From: Eudromia elegans
Taxonomy: Eukaryota; Chordata; Aves; Tinamiformes; Tinamidae
Direction: 5' to 3'
Assembly: GCA_003342815.1 (NCBI GenBank)
Contig: PTEX01000420.1
Location: 62,001 to 126,000, forward strand
DNA length: 64,000 nt
Shown here: piece by piece, positions 1 through 13,589 of the stretch
Position numbering within the stretch: position 1 is the stretch's first letter
Layout: the number at the start of each line of letters is the position of its first letter
Notes under the pieces: generated by a model
The model's database searches: none
Told to the model about the DNA's origin: nothing
The model's input: only the letters and a program-made list of their open reading frames with translations
Made by a program: the position numbers and the translations under genes

Positions 1-336
1 AGGCCTTGTTGTTCTCTACAATTAGCTGAAAGGAGGTTGTAGTGAGGAGGGGGTCGACCTCTTCTCCAGAATAACTACGATAGAAAAAGAGGAAATGACC
101 TCAGGTTGTGCCAGGGGAGGTTCAGGTTCAACATTAGGAAGAATTTCTACATGGAAGGAGTAGCCAAGCATTGGAACAGCCTTCCCAGGGAAATGGCAGA
201 GTCCCCAGTAGTTTTCAAGAAACATGTATATGAAGCATTTAGGGACATGGTTTAACAGGCATGGGGCTGAAGGGTTTACGGTTGGACACATTCCTGAAGG
301 TCATTTCCAGCCACGATGATTCTATGATTCTATGAT
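1..336 (+). mobile_element. CR1 LINE, 3' end (cut by window edge)
   Basis: This is the 3' terminal part of a chicken-repeat-1 non-LTR retrotransposon. The left end lies outside the window. From about 58 to the TAA at 253-255 one frame stays open and gives the C-terminus of ORF2, including RKNF and then KHWNSLPRE. The younger copy at 26.6 kb has the equivalent RKKF and EPWNKLPRE, which supports the call from inside the window. A short 3' UTR follows, ending in a tail of repeated TGATTCTA units at about 316-336, the hallmark of avian CR1 3' ends. There is no poly(A), as expected for CR1. The perfect palindrome CTAGATCTAG follows the tail at 337-346. The copy is non-autonomous because it lacks the endonuclease and reverse transcriptase within the visible part. 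The family call is secure; the subfamily is not assigned. Confidence 0.96.
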
Positions 337-3104
337 CTAGATCTAGGTAAGGTGAAGGCAGAATGCTGTTCTTAATTTTCTACCAAGGACTGGCAGGAGA
401 GTCCTGCAGACATCATGACGGTGAGGAGCAAGGCCACTGTGCTATCAGTAAGAAGCAGTACAGACCAATGACATTAACAATTAGTAGGTGTCCCTTTTTC
501 TTTAGTGTTCATGTTGCATTAGAGGTATTTTTACCAGATCACTGACTGCTGTTCAGAAATACTTGTATTTGATTGTAAAATAACACTTATTATTTCATAC
601 AGGAAAAAAAAAATCCATATTTTATTCTTCCTATTTAGATATGCAGCTTTTGATCACACAGAATGTACCAAAAGTTCAGTTATAGATGGTGTTGTGAAGC
701 TCAGATGTGCTTCAGCTAGCAGACAGCAGAATTATCCCCAAATGATTTTCCATCATCATGTATCAATACAGAACAGACTTCTATACTGCAATTCAGTTGC
801 CCAACTGTTGAAAAATAGGACAGTCCTATTATAGCTGGTCTTGGATTTGTGCTCACCACTTATTTCATGGGCAAAAACAAAGACACAGCTTTTGGCTGAC
901 ACAAATGATTCCTGTTAAAGAGAAGGAGAGAAGGTAGGCCATAACACTTTGCAAGTAGCCTGTTAACACATCCGTCTTCAAATCAACAGTTCCCAAGAAC
1001 CAACAGAATGCACTGCATATGCAAGTGAACAAATCATACTGTTTCTGCATGTAGAACAATAACTTCAAAATATAATTTCTGAAGTATAATTATTGACATT
1101 AACTTTATAACCTGCATTATTTCTGCTTTCAAATCCAAGTGCCATAGAGAATGGTAGCTCTGATGCATTCTGAGTGCCTGCAGTGTGGAGAAACGAATAT
1201 CCAGAGATATTGCAGCAGAATTTCTCTTTGTACAGAACACTGCAGACACTCCCCTCTCCGATCCTTTGCTCTATCATAGAGAAATATACCAAAAAATTCT
1301 GTGTCAATCTGTACAAATGAGTGCAAACAAAATTTAAAGCACATATATGTGTCTATGCACACATACGTCTTTATATTTCCTACAGATTATTTCACCATGA
1401 GAGACAAGGTACAAACCACAAAAAAGAGAATCATAAGAAAATAAAGAATATGGAATTGTTACAATTTTTTAAAAAAATGAGAACATTTTGAGATGAACCT
1501 TCTGTCACAGAATTTAAGACAAAGGAACCCTGGCAGAGACAAAAATCCACATCCATGTCTAAAGAATACAAAACCCAACAAACAGATAAAGAATTAGTAA
1601 TGAATAAGATCTTAATTCAATATGTTGTGGGCATATACACATATTTCCCATTGCTGCAAAATGTTCAAATTGTTAGATTTTTGTATATTGAGAATGAATA
1701 TGTTTTATAAAACAGCATTGACTAGCATAATTATATAGGCAAGAAGTGCAAGAAATACAAAATAAAACAGTATCCATTCAGACATTATCATGAATAAATA
1801 TATAAAAAAATGGAAAAGTAGAAGTGACTTTACTTGAAGAAGGTCACAGATTTCTTGCCTCCATTATAAGATAGAAAAAAATGAAGTATGAAATTAGAAA
1901 GGCAGAGTCCCCTTATTCTCCCTAAATCCCCTTCAGTTATTCACTGCAGAATGATTTTGACATAGTGTTACAATCACAAAAGTGTGTCAACACCATTACG
2001 GTGTCCTGCTGAAGAGCTTTATGTGCATTTTAATGAAAGGAATAATGAATGGCTAAATGTACCTTCCCTACTTTATTGTTTTCTAACATTAAAAAGGATG
2101 TACTCAAAAATAGCTTTTAAAGCTCCATTTGTATCTTGTCCTTGCCTTTATTTTGCTATTACCTCTTGTAAGCCAACCACTGCTGGAGATGGTCTGTAAG
2201 GCAGACCCATGTTTGGATGCAAGTTTTTGATGCAGCTGGGCCTTAGCAGCATCAAGACACCGCCTTCAGTTCAGGTCTCCAGCATGCTGCCCTGTAGGAC
2301 TCTGCAGTCCATCCACACACCTATATGAGCTGTGTCCCCTCAAGGCAACACAGTAGACTGTGTGTACTGTACCAATACCACTTTTAGAGTAACTCTGTCT
2401 TAGATCTTGCTTGTTTGAAGGATTACAGGACATTACAACAAGGAACATGGCCTTTTGAAAAATACTTTCGATATACATATACGCACATAGACCTCTTAGA
2501 ACCACATCTATTACTCTAAGACAATATGGGAAACTTCCACCTAATTGCCGCTCAAGCTTTTGTGGCAAGCAAGGTATTTCAAAAAAGATGTAGCCACATG
2601 CCACCAATTCCATGTTTATTGTTTCTAAGCAATGTTCATCGGCTCATCGGTTCATATTTCATCGGCTGTGCCTTGCAGGTTTGGAGTCCCAAGAACCTAT
2701 CAGGCTGAAATATGATTAAACCTGTTTCACTAAAGCAGAACAGCTAAATCTGCTTGTTGGTTGGAACGACTTATATACATTTTTCAAAAAGCAGATGATA
2801 TATTTTCTTCCTTTCACCACCAGACCTTCTCATGCTTTCAGTACTATTCTTTTTCCTTCATTCCTTTATGCATCATGCTCAAAGAAAGTCAGTGTCATAA
2901 GACTGTTCATTAATCAACAGGGGCATCAAACTGATTGAAGTTCTATTGAAGTTCTATCATTGTTTTGATCCTGTTAGTAGTATTTGCTAAAACTGGAGAA
3001 AGACACCAAAGGAATAGAGTTTGCAGTTGATGTTTCTTATATAAAATTACGTAAACTAGACAGGTGTGATGTGGTTAAGCATCTTTTAGGAGACCAAACC
3101 ATCA
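337..3104. other. Unannotated non-coding DNA
   Basis: AT-rich sequence with short random frames, the longest about 115 codons at 2266-2613 on the minus strand and without recognisable domains. A small degenerate repetition of CATCGGCTCATCGG/CATCGG sits near 2636-2668. I see no exon, RNA gene or identifiable transposon here. Confidence 0.6.
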
Positions 3105-3383
3105 GGCTATAAGGTTTGGAGAGTGAAAAGAACAGAGAGAAAGCACAAGATGCAACACGGGAATTTCCGACTGAATATAAAGAAAAAAAATTCTTAACAA
3201 AGGCAGCAGGTGAACACTGGGAAAGAATCACACAAAGACTGTGTAATATCCATCCTTGGAGACAGTCTATACTCAGTGAGGCAAGTTCCCAGAAAACCTG
3301 ATCTAATGTTGAAGCTAACCCTGCTTTGAGTGGAGGATTGATCAGATATCATTGCCAATCTGAATTATTTTATGATTCTCTGA
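3105..3383 (+). mobile_element. Old CR1 LINE 3' fragment
   Basis: A decayed 3' end of a CR1 retrotransposon. The order of segments follows the CR1 pattern: an ORF2 C-terminal remnant (near 3165-3300, containing a CATCCTTGGAGACAGTCTAT block equivalent to the 'SPSLEIFK' coding block of the copy at 26.6 kb), then a CTGATCTA...CCCTGCTTTGAG 3' UTR, then GGATTGATCAGAT (equivalent to the GGTTGGACTAGAT block at 27.39 kb), and a final TTTTATGATTCT tail. The reading frame is broken by indels and the tail is eroded to about one unit, so this is much older than the copies at 1-336 and 26.6 kb. The 5' boundary is uncertain by about 50 bp. Confidence 0.85.
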
Positions 3384-3504
3384 AATGTTAGGAAAAAAGT
3401 TGTTACTTTCTTTTATCACATCAATGAAATAATCCCTTCCCCCCTAAAGTAAAATAGAACAGCAGCAGTATTTTGTATTCCTGAGGTAAACAAAACACAG
3501 AAGA

Positions 3505-3552
3505 GGCTTATGTATTCATCATACAAGTGGCTTATATATTCATCATACAAGC
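3505..3552. repeat. 24-bp tandem duplication
   Basis: Two adjacent 24-bp units beginning GGCTTAT(G/A)TATTCATC run head to tail. They differ at one internal base and at the last base. This is a recent local duplication with no evident function. Confidence 0.9.
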
Positions 3553-6516
3553 AATATTTGCCTCAGAAATCTTGCTGTCTATAGCAGAGACAAAGGTAGA
3601 TGAGAAATATTGGGAGAGGACTAGAGCATAGCAAGTAGGGAAGGAGGGAAGATCACTCAGGATAATGAGAGTAGTCAAACAGTACAGTTGTTATTTGTTC
3701 TGCTCATCCATGTGGAGAGAATGGAACATAAAACTCAATGATAGACAGTGCATTTATTATCTCTCATGAGGTCATAAAAAGTAAATGCAGCTAAATTGGC
3801 TGGAATCAGATCTTTCAGGACCCAGAAGTACTGAGAAATATCTGAGAGAGTTGAAGAAGCATTAAAAATGCAAAGATACACATTGCAAGTGTTGCTCTGC
3901 TTAGTAGCAGCATTGAGCAACAATTTAGGGCTGGGCTCAGCAGTATGGGATTTGAGACATTGAGAACAAAACTGAGATTTGACATATTTCTGTAGCATAA
4001 TAACTGTACAAGTGAATTATACACTGAATTTAGTTCAGCTTCAGTCATTTAATTTGTTGGGGGTTTTTTTCTGTTTATGAACGCACTAATTAATTTGAAA
4101 GAATTAAGAGAGTTCTTTCCATGTCTTTCTTGCAAGAACAAATTTATGGACTGTGAGCTGGACTCAGAACATCGATAATCAAAACTGGTACTCATCACAG
4201 AGGCACTGCTGTTTTATACATGTACTAGAGGTGTCCTAAAGTTGCCTATGTCTTGGTGAATATACATACATCTATGTATCATGAATACATGAATAGTACT
4301 GAGCAGATAGATTCCCTATTTTTCCTTAAACCTTGTAGGCTTCTTAAGCTAGTTACCTGTCTGATCTATAAGGACCAAATCCAAATAAATTTGGGAAGCC
4401 ATCCACTAAGTCAGCAGTTGCACAAAAGAGATGAACACTGCCATTTCTTCCTCCTCTCTAAAGTCTTCTGTGTATGGAAAGCTAGCTTCAGTTCTCTCCT
4501 GTATTCAATGAGAAAGCAACTGCTGTGTAAAAAGTAAGGTTTTCTGGAATAGGGTGGTCCTTTAACTCTCCATCTCTATTAAATACTTCAGTAAATTGGC
4601 GTAATGAGTGTAGTTTATATATTTCTGAACATTGTCAGGCAAAGGCACAGAACATATTTATAAGTACTTTGATACTGCAGAATCACTAAAAATCACCAGC
4701 AGGGACAGACTTCGTCATGAAATCTGTTCTTATAACAAATGATGGTAATGTATTTATCCAAATGCTACTGATTTAAATGCCTTAATATTCTTAATAGCAT
4801 TAAATAATTAATAGAATTATTAACATTAAATATGATTCTTCCTAAACATTTTGTGCAGACACGCAGCCAAGCCAGTCCTGAAAGGAAGCTGTGCTACCGA
4901 TCATGCAAGCAGCGACGTCAATCATTGTGAGATGTCTGAATCACTATATATTTGACATCTTTATTCATACCTAATAGAAGAATTTTGGAATGCTTTCAAA
5001 GACCTAAACAGTCCATTTGCTCTACTTTAGTTGCCACTTATAGACTCTTCACTTAAATATAGGAAACTAATAAAAATTGCAAAGCAGGTAGGATTGATAT
5101 TTAAATACCAAGCATGAGTTTGTACATACTGTTCCTGATGCTACAGTTTTGGGCAGGATTGCACTATTTGCTTTGGACAGAACGTTAACATATGCTGACC
5201 TAGACCAAGACTCACACCAAACTTTACCTAGATCGAACTCTGAGATGACAGTACTTCCAAAAACAATTGTACATTATCTACATTTAATTCTAACCTACTA
5301 TAATATTGCATAGGAAACGAGAGCAAACATGTGAAATAAACATGATAGCCATTTAAGTGTTTTAGAATCAATTAAAGAGGTTAACCTAAAAAAAAAAGAA
5401 AATAAGATGTAAAATTTTAAAAAATCATGGTTAGAGGGCAGGCTTCAAGATCACATTTGGTGCAAAGACACGTCCTTTGGAGAACGTAATTCAAACTTAG
5501 TTGAAACCAATATCACAATTTATAAGAGATATAATATAGCTGTATATTTCTATAGTTGTATATTCCTATAATATAGGAATTTGGAAGTCAAGAGTTAGAG
5601 ATGCAGATATAGAAGGATATTCAGACAATATCACACATTATGTAAATATATGGGAAGCAGAGTGATATTGAGAGGACTCCCTGGGATTAAAGGGAACAAT
5701 AAATGGGGATTAGGATATGACAGAGCTTTTAAACACTTTTTATGCTTCAAGCTTGTCAGAGAAAATATCTGTTCTCATCATGATATAAAGAAAGGGCAAT
5801 TGAAATTTTTAAGGTTGTCTTTAATACCTGTTAGAACAAAATCTTTAATTAGTCTTTAGCCACCGAAGATCTAAGGCTTGATTCATGAAGGACAGCACAG
5901 TGGTTAATTGCTGGCTCAACACCACTCTCAGAGAGAAGTAGTATAGTGTTTAGATCCTTATAGCTTTGATCAGAAAGATTTGTTCAAGGCCCTGAATATT
6001 CTGCCATAAAATTCCCTGGTCCTGGGTATGCTGAAGCCCTCTGGGCTTGGCTATGCTTTTTATGGGAAAGTTGTTCTTTAATCATCCCTCACAGATTATT
6101 TTCTTCTTTGTTTAAATTCAATACTTAGCCTGGGCCACTCTCTGAGAAAGACTTCCAGGCAATGTGGGCCACTGAGTCTGTGGTTAGACCATTATGGAAA
6201 TGTCTCTGTTCTGCAGCACTGATATATTACGAGGAAGATCTATTTTTGTACTGTCTTTGACTTGACTGAAACTAGGACTAGCTTTCAGCTCAAGAGAGAA
6301 TCATGTCAGGAGATCTTTTGAGACAAAAGCTGTTCCGAAAGCATGTAGACTGAGGCACGCCTACTCAAAACCAGGCTCAACGGCTGAACCACCTCATGTG
6401 GTTGATGAGGGATTTTAACTATTCAGAATCCAGCGTGTCCATTGCAGATTAGACTATAGATTACATTAGACTATTCTCCCTGTATTTCTAGTTTAATTTG
6501 CTCTCATGTGAATTTG
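3553..6516. other. Unannotated non-coding DNA
   Basis: AT-rich sequence without recognisable exons. Around 5520-5590 a cluster of ATATAGCTGTATAT/ATAGTTGTATAT-type segments forms weak inverted repeats. Near 5890 a GACAGCACAGTGGTTAA block faintly resembles a tRNA-derived SINE head but is too short to call. Confidence 0.55.
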
Positions 6517-6536
6517 AAAAAAAAAAAAAAAAAAAA
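6517..6536. repeat. A20 homopolymer
   Basis: Twenty consecutive A residues. No LINE body or target-site duplication is evident next to it, so I treat it as a simple repeat rather than a retrotransposon tail. Confidence 0.95.
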
Positions 6537-9500
6537 GAGATCCCTGTTTCTTACAGAAGAATCAGACCCTATTTATTCCTTGTGGGTGTCAGACAGCCTG
6601 AGAAGTGCTGGGCACAAGCTGAGCCCAACACTCAGGCACCTCTCACTGTAGCATACGCATGCTGAATAGAACTCTGTTCCACCTCATTAACAGGCACCTC
6701 TAGTAGTTTCTCTTTCCTGTTATCTTGCAAGTGAATGATGGTTGCAAGTTTGTCACTACTCTGTCAGGCGGAATGAGAAAGTTCAGCATAACTTCCACTG
6801 CTTTGGCTCATTTATGCCATAAGTGTGTCTGCTTGCTCTTCTCACACTGATAACTCTAGAAGTCTTCCAGAAGGGATTCTGGCAACAGATTCACTCCATC
6901 ACCATTTGCCTCTCTCTCTTATTCACTAAGCAAAGAGTCTGTGCTTGCTTCATCAGAGAAAATGATGAAACAGTTGTTGTCTGCCCACTGTATGAACACC
7001 CTTCCTTTGTCTGGCAATCTCTGTAAATCTAATAATCTTATTTTCTTTCAACAGAAATTACATTTTACCATGTTAAGTTCCTCTTTTTTTTTTTTTTTTA
7101 AGAATTACATAATCTTCCCATATGACTCACTTCAGTGGAATGTCCTGGTACATAAATAAAATTAATTACAGAGCAAGATATGTAAATCAAATTGATATAG
7201 ATGGGTATCTGACTGTGTTACAGAAATAGACCTGCTGTACTATGTATTATGCAAGAAAAGAATTTCACTCTCCAGTCTGAATAACTTAAGGGTCCTACAA
7301 GAACATTCAACAGTGAAAAACAGGGACAGTCTGCTTTGTTTCACTTCTCTTCCCTTTGCCAATATCTGCACACACATGCAAAAACTAGTTGCTCATGTCC
7401 TGTTCACCACTACTGCTGCTTTGCAGTGCGCTCTTTGTACTCCACTGGTATCTTGGAGTTTTTCAAATTGTGGCCAGCTTTGTTTCCTCACATCAGCTGA
7501 CAGATTCGTAAAGAAGTCTGTGCTTTGGCACTGGAAGTAAATCATATAAAATACCTCCACAGCTCATCCTGATTTTGGTGGAAACAAGATGCTTGCTCTT
7601 GATTTCTCAGTTCTGAGCATTGGCAGCAGTATTTACCAAGATAACTGATATTTTTTCCTTTCCAAGAATTTCTCAAAGGCATTAGTTTCTGGGCATATCT
7701 AGTTTCCTGTTTAATGCTTCAGAAAGAAATTTATTTTTGGAATTGAAAATTAGCCCTTTTCTGATACGCATTGGAGAAATTGCTGAAGTGGGGACTAGAT
7801 AAAGCAGGGAGCACAGACTAAAAACTAGACTCAAAAAGATCCATTTGTTACAGAAAGAAGCTCAAACTACCATTCTAGTAAGCAAGTAAAATCAATAAAT
7901 AATAAAAATAATGTTTACAAGGTTATAAATAGGCTTCAAAGTAAACACTCCATTAAGATGAATGGTACAGTTTGCACTCCTCTTAGAACTATTGATTCAA
8001 TCTGGATGCCTGTAGGTTCATGAAAATAGCGCTGCAGCATCCACACTTTAGAAGGCTTTCTTTCTACCAAGAGCTACTTTCTTAAAAACAAAAAAAAGTT
8101 TAAATTGACACAAGTCATTTTTCAGAAACTGCTGCATATATTTTCACTTTTATGGTATTAAATAATGAGGATTTTTTTGTCCCCAGAAATACAATTCTAC
8201 TACTTAAGTAACAGTAACAGAAGTGAAAAAAAATAAATTGACAGAGAAAAAATAAACAAAATTAACAGGGAAAAAAAGTATTCCTATTTAATAATACAGT
8301 CTTACTCTTTTAGAGGGCACCTGATGAGCAGTTTTAAGAATATTCTGCTGAAAACAGGCATCTATTCCTTCATTTTTGTGCATATAAACTACTCCTTATT
8401 CAGGTTCTATTGCTTTTAGAAAAGGGAAATCCATTGATCACAATTGATGTCCTTTAATAGAAGATCAGATTTTAACAAGAAGTGGGATTTTTTTTCTCCA
8501 AAACTCATACAAAAAGGGTTTTTTTATTCATTTACTAATAAATGTAAAATTATTATGGGGAAATAGGGTCCTAGACGAGACAATTTTCCTCCATCAGCTA
8601 GACAAATGGTTTACATTTAAACATGCATATGCCTGCATTTAAGTAAGACGAATATAACCATCGCATTCTGTTACTACCTTTTCTGAATGCCCTCCAGTTT
8701 TAAGTCCTTTTCTGGTCATTTGGAATCCAGTCTATTTTACTAGTAGTATAAAATCTTAGCAATAGATTATAGCTAGTATTTTCCAGAAAACAGCTTTTCC
8801 CATTGAGCATAAATTTCAGGAACTGATGGAAACCTTTCTTATTTTAATGTATGCTCCTTCAAAAAATTATAGTTCTTAGGGGAGACAAGTTCTGAAGTGA
8901 CAAAACATAATTTTCAAAGACTTTGGTGCTAAACCATCTCTTCTTGAAATTTGACCTCTGGTTACAATGACTTATGCTTATCATATAACTTGCATATAGA
9001 CATAACTTGGAAGAGTCTTCAGAGGACCAAGATACCTTTATCTGACTTGTCACAAAATTTGAGATTGTCCATATAGAAGATATGGCTGATGAACAATAAT
9101 ATTTAAATAATTAAATACTCTTAGAGATTACTTGAACTTGGCAACAAGGACAAAATTATAATAAAACATTAAGGTGGCAGATCACTTTCTAAGATCTCCT
9201 GATGGTTGCTGGGTTGAAGGCCTTGATGAGGGGATCTATTTTTCACACGGAAAATTCTGAATCTACCCAAGGATTGTGTAATTCACAATGTCTCATATTC
9301 TCAATAGTTTCCAGAAGCACCATACTATGACTTTCTTTTCTTAGATCTATCATTCTAACCACTGTAATCAGGCCTAAATTTATTTGAGGTGTCTCTTTCC
9401 CTGGTGGATTATAAACCTGATCTGGCGTAATTAGTTCTCTCGAAAGAAGGTAGGAGGCAAGTTTGGGATTCGAGAATATAAAGCCATATGGTTATAGGCA

Positions 9501-10549
9501 GAAGTGGGAATTCCCAGCCTGTGACTTGTTATGAGGATAGGTTGTCCTTTGTGATTCAGGATAGATTTAGATAGGTTTAAACACATTGCCAAACCACCAC
9601 TTTAGATTTCCATCTGTAGTCACCCAGTATCTACAAGAATGCTACAGTATCTTCAGCAGCAATCAAAACTAGTAGGTGTGCGTTTTCTTTCTGCTAATTC
9701 ACAGAACACCTGAGCAGTATTCACAGTGATTCACACTGCTAACATGGGTTTGTAGTTGGAGTTGAGCTATTGCCACCTGTTATTGTTTAACAACTAATTG
9801 TCTTTAAATGTGAGATCTTGATATTTTTTCTGCTCTGCTATTTTTCTTTGTAAATATATATTGCAATACTAAGGAATCCTTCTGTTCTTTTTAAATACAA
9901 TTGAAAAGTTTGGTTTAAAGCCAATGATATTTAGTTTTGTACTGTTTTGAAAAAGATAATCAGTAAATTCTAAGACATAATTTATAGTTAGCATACTTGA
10001 CTCAGGTAATGTACTTTGAATTTCCTCAATTTACTGGTAGGTAAACTACCTCATCAACTTATCAACTCTATTGGTATTTCAGATATATAAAATCATTTTA
10101 GAAGCCCTCCTATGTGAAATAGCATTGGCACAGGAACAGTAAAAAGTTAGAGGCACTATAGCATCTTGAACATACTCAACAAAAGGAGGCTTGTTGTCTC
10201 AGAGAGCTTATCTTCTTATTCTGTAATCTGAACCTTTGTTTCTATCACATTTCTATTCTCCTGAAAATCTTGTTGCCTAGCTTTATGTGGCAAAGTGGTC
10301 TCCTTCCACCAGGCTGCCACAGGAAATCACAGGCATTGCTGGAGAACAGGGCAAACAGGCTCTTGGCATGGAGGTCTCTGGGACCAACATATTTCTGTAG
10401 CTTAATGGAAAGTGTAGCAAATGTTTCTGGTAAGAAAGAACTTCACAAGGAATCCTCATGAAGATATCCTTCCTCGAGGGGCCATGCTTGCAGTTTTCTC
10501 AACTTCTGGTTATTTTATAAAGTAAACTGATAAGGAAGGTATTATGGGG
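6537..10549. other. Unannotated non-coding DNA
   Basis: AT-rich sequence with a T run at about 7085-7099 and A-rich imperfect repetition near 8225-8275. Short open frames here lack domains, good codon bias and consistent splice context. Nothing is supportable as a gene or named repeat. Confidence 0.55.
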
Positions 10550-11100
10550 ATCATGTCAATTTGAACATTGCATTCTGCTAATGGAATTTCAAGGATGTTG
10601 TTTTGCATCTTGCCTAAGAGGCTAAATACATCAACTTTACAAAACACTCAATCTGTAAAAGCATTTGTCCTTAAAAATCCAGTTTCCTCACAATGATGGG
10701 TCTCCTGTTAATGGAATCAATTAGTAGAGTTCAACATACCAGCAAATGAGAGCAAGCAAAGTCAAATAAAAAATCCTCTTTTGCTTTAGATTTTTTTAAA
10801 TGAAACTTGTTGGCTCTTGCCTTTCAGATCCATCCCCCTTTAATTGTTGCTTGTTTCACTGCCATTATGTCAAAATTAATGATATGTTTGGCAGTCAGAC
10901 AACTGATCCCATTGGTTGCAATGTCACAGTTTGAAAATGCACGTCAGTTCTGCAGCCTACTGCTTTTTTTATGGTTATGACATAAACAAAACCTCTGAAC
11001 ATTGTGCATGCTCCTGTTCTTCTAACACACTCCTTTGAACACCAATAACAGCATTTGCACTTGTGTGGTGAATATATAGTAACAATCAGTGTATGCTGAG
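10550..11100. promoter_or_regulatory. Candidate conserved non-coding block
   Basis: The block has balanced composition, no simple repeats, no transposon signature, and a run of homeodomain- and POU-like words (TTTAATTG, AAAATTAATGATAT, GAAAATGCACG) near 10830-10950. Such texture is common in deeply conserved developmental non-coding elements. This is inference from composition and motifs only. Boundaries are arbitrary. Confidence 0.2.
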
Positions 11101-11399
11101 TGCTCTGTTGCAGAGAGAAGAATCATTACTCATTAAGAAGTGACTCTTCACTGCACACTGTGAGCTCACTCTGTTGTTATACAGTCCTTCCTAGAAAAAG
11201 GCAGTATATGTTTTCAGAGTTGGAACTCTATTAAGAATTGGCATAGTTTAATTTTTAACTACTTCTCTGGAGCAAAAAGAAGAAAACAAAACGATTCATA
11301 TCTAAGTATTCACAAGTTCTACAGCAAAAAAACAGACATCTTTCTTCCTCTATCCATATCATCAATGACATTATAAGATAATAATGAGGATAGGCTCTT

Positions 11400-12060
11400 G
11401 TGAAAGTCCATGCAATTCAACCTTCCGTTTTGACACTGAAACATCACTTACTATTCCCTAAGTCTGTTTTTCAAACTCACTTTACCCAATAATTTTTTCC
11501 TTAGCTTGCTTATGTAAATGTCATGTGAGACAATGTCAGAGGCTTTACTAACATCAAGAAAAATAGCATTTGCTGTTTGTCCTCAGTTGGCATGATCTGT
11601 TGCCCTTCTAGAAGGAAATTAAATACTTTTCATATGATTTGTTCATGGAAAGTCTGTGGTGCCTGTTCCTCATCTCCTCGACTTTCAGGTGCTTGCAGAT
11701 AGTCTGATTGATTGCTCATTATTTGTTCAGAAACTAAAGTTAGTCTAAGTGGCCTATAACTTCTCAGCTCCTCTTTTTAAAGATAGAAACCCAGTTTGTC
11801 CAGAGACAATTTCCTGGAATTTCACTCATCATGAGTTATCAAAGATAACTGTGAATAAACATAAGACTTCATCCATCAGCTCTTTAAGTGCTCTTGGTAG
11901 AAATTCATCGAGCTTAGCTGATTGAAAATCTCCCATTTATGTTCCTTCTCTTTCTGAGGTTGAGAACTTGCTTACTCTTTTTCTTCTAGAATTAGCTGCG
12001 CTAGCTGCCATTTCAATATTGACATCTTTAATGAAGAGGCAGAAAAAAACCCAGTGTATT
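11400..12060 (-). mobile_element. Antisense CR1 reverse-transcriptase fossil
   Basis: Read on the minus strand, this is a degraded internal fragment of CR1 ORF2 covering the palm region of the reverse transcriptase. The clearest part is 11535-11558, which decodes to LDVSKASD, followed toward the C-terminus by IVSH. CR1 consensus has LDFSKAFD then TVSH, so this is RT motif A with the catalytic first Asp kept and two Phe residues lost. Further upstream in the element (higher coordinates, to about 12060), blocks resembling the CR1 inter-domain region (such as the complement of TTTAATGAAGAGGCAGAAAA near 12030) are still recognisable. Multiple frameshifts make it non-functional. Neither the 5' end nor the 3' tail is present. 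Family confidence is high; the ends are approximate. Confidence 0.88.
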
Positions 12061-13589
12061 TTTCTGGGAGGAATCTCTACTCTTTACATACTGACTTGTA
12101 CTAGGCATCAGAGAGAAAAGTATTTTCTTTAGGTCAAGTGGAAAATGTTGGGAAATGGAAAAATGAACATTGTCGTTTTTTAATTCTTTGTACTTCATTC
12201 TGCAGTGATTTGCTTGAACATTCAAGTATGGCTAAACATTTATAATAGTATTTTCAAAAACAGTGATGCAAACTATCCTCACCATATCAATCTGGCGTAT
12301 AAGCCAAATGCCTTTTTTTCCCATCAAAGTAGAACTTAGATATTAGGACACTTGCAGTTTACACCAAAACTCTACCTAGACATCAACAGAATGATGTCTA
12401 ATAATTGGTTTAAGAACAGAAATGTGCTACACTTTGAGCTAGTCCACCTAAAGCTACTCAATAACACTAAAAGATTGTAGCAGATTAAAACAATTAACAT
12501 CTTCCTCTGAAGCATCTACTATTAGTTTCTTTTTTGTGTATAACTGACTGGGCTTCCCTGATATATCTTCTGTGTAGTTAGCAACAAAATCTTGACAAAC
12601 GCTCCTGGTTCAGGAGTTACGGCAAGAACAAAAAGGTTGCAACGGCTGCTTTGCAAGACGAGGGAAAAACTAGGAATAGGAAATAAGACCACCCATGCTT
12701 CATACTCAAGTTTAAGATCTCTGCAGTGCCAAAGCTGCAGAATGCTTACTTTAAACCTTTCATTCCTGCTGAGTGTTGCTATAAAAATCCAGATTTATAT
12801 AGGACAGGCAGCAAGTCTTATATAAGAAACTTACAATATAAGAAGGAAGTGCATTTGTTCTAAGACAGAAGTGCATTGACTGTAAGACAATCTTTACGAC
12901 TTTATGTGCCTGATCATTTAGAACATATGTCAAAACTACAACTATGCATGTGAAGCAAAGGTAGTCTGAGTTAAATGTCTGAAAGATTTCCGAAGCGTAA
13001 AGTAACGCCACCAGCTTTCCCAATTCACTGAAAAGATACATGCTCTTCAGCCTGTAGCAGGAATGTTTTAGCCTTCTTTCAAAAAATAATGATTTTGCAA
13101 ATTTCAAGCTCCATAAATATCTATACTATAAATATTTCTCCTATAACTAGTTGCGCTTTTCAAAAACTGGCAGATTTTCATGTGGTTCAAGGAATCTTCC
13201 TGAAACAGGGAATCCTGGGAAAATACCTCTTGAGAATAGAAGTGCAAAAGAAGTGGCTGTGGTTGGAAAAGATATGAAAAGCAAAAGAGCGAACACCGCA
13301 GTGTGCAAAGTAGAGCAAGGGGAAAACACAGAGCTCTTTAAAAATAAAAAGACTAGTAGGAAAATGAATTCATGATTAAGGGTATTGCAAGGTGGCTTTC
13401 TTGTGTCACCCTTAGCAATTTAAGCTAATCCACCCAATTTACCATTGAAATAGATTAGGAACACCTCAGCTTTGGAAGTAGTAACTTCTATCAACGGGGT
13501 GGTATTGAGAAATAAGGGTCTTTTTCAACCACTCCAGTAAGATAAACTATAGCGCATCCATGTATACGCATAGGGGATGCATCTAAAAA
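12061..13589. other. Unannotated DNA between two CR1 fossils
   Basis: The minus-strand 115-codon frame at 12760-13107 and plus-strand frames near 12592-12825 and 13089-13375 show no domains or conserved-looking residues. Parts of 13380-13560 could be further decayed CR1 sequence leading into the fossil that follows, but I cannot align it convincingly. Confidence 0.45.

Noticed and set aside
5890-5960. GACAGCACAGTGGTTAA as a MIR head
   Set aside because: Only one short block matches; the MIR core that should follow is absent.
6517-6536. A20 run as a retrotransposon poly(A) tail
   Set aside because: No element body or target-site duplication; CR1 in this genome does not use poly(A) tails.
6590-6650. 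Possible sauropsid repeat (GTGCTGGGCACAAGCTGAGC block)
   Set aside because: Too short and too diverged to separate from chance.
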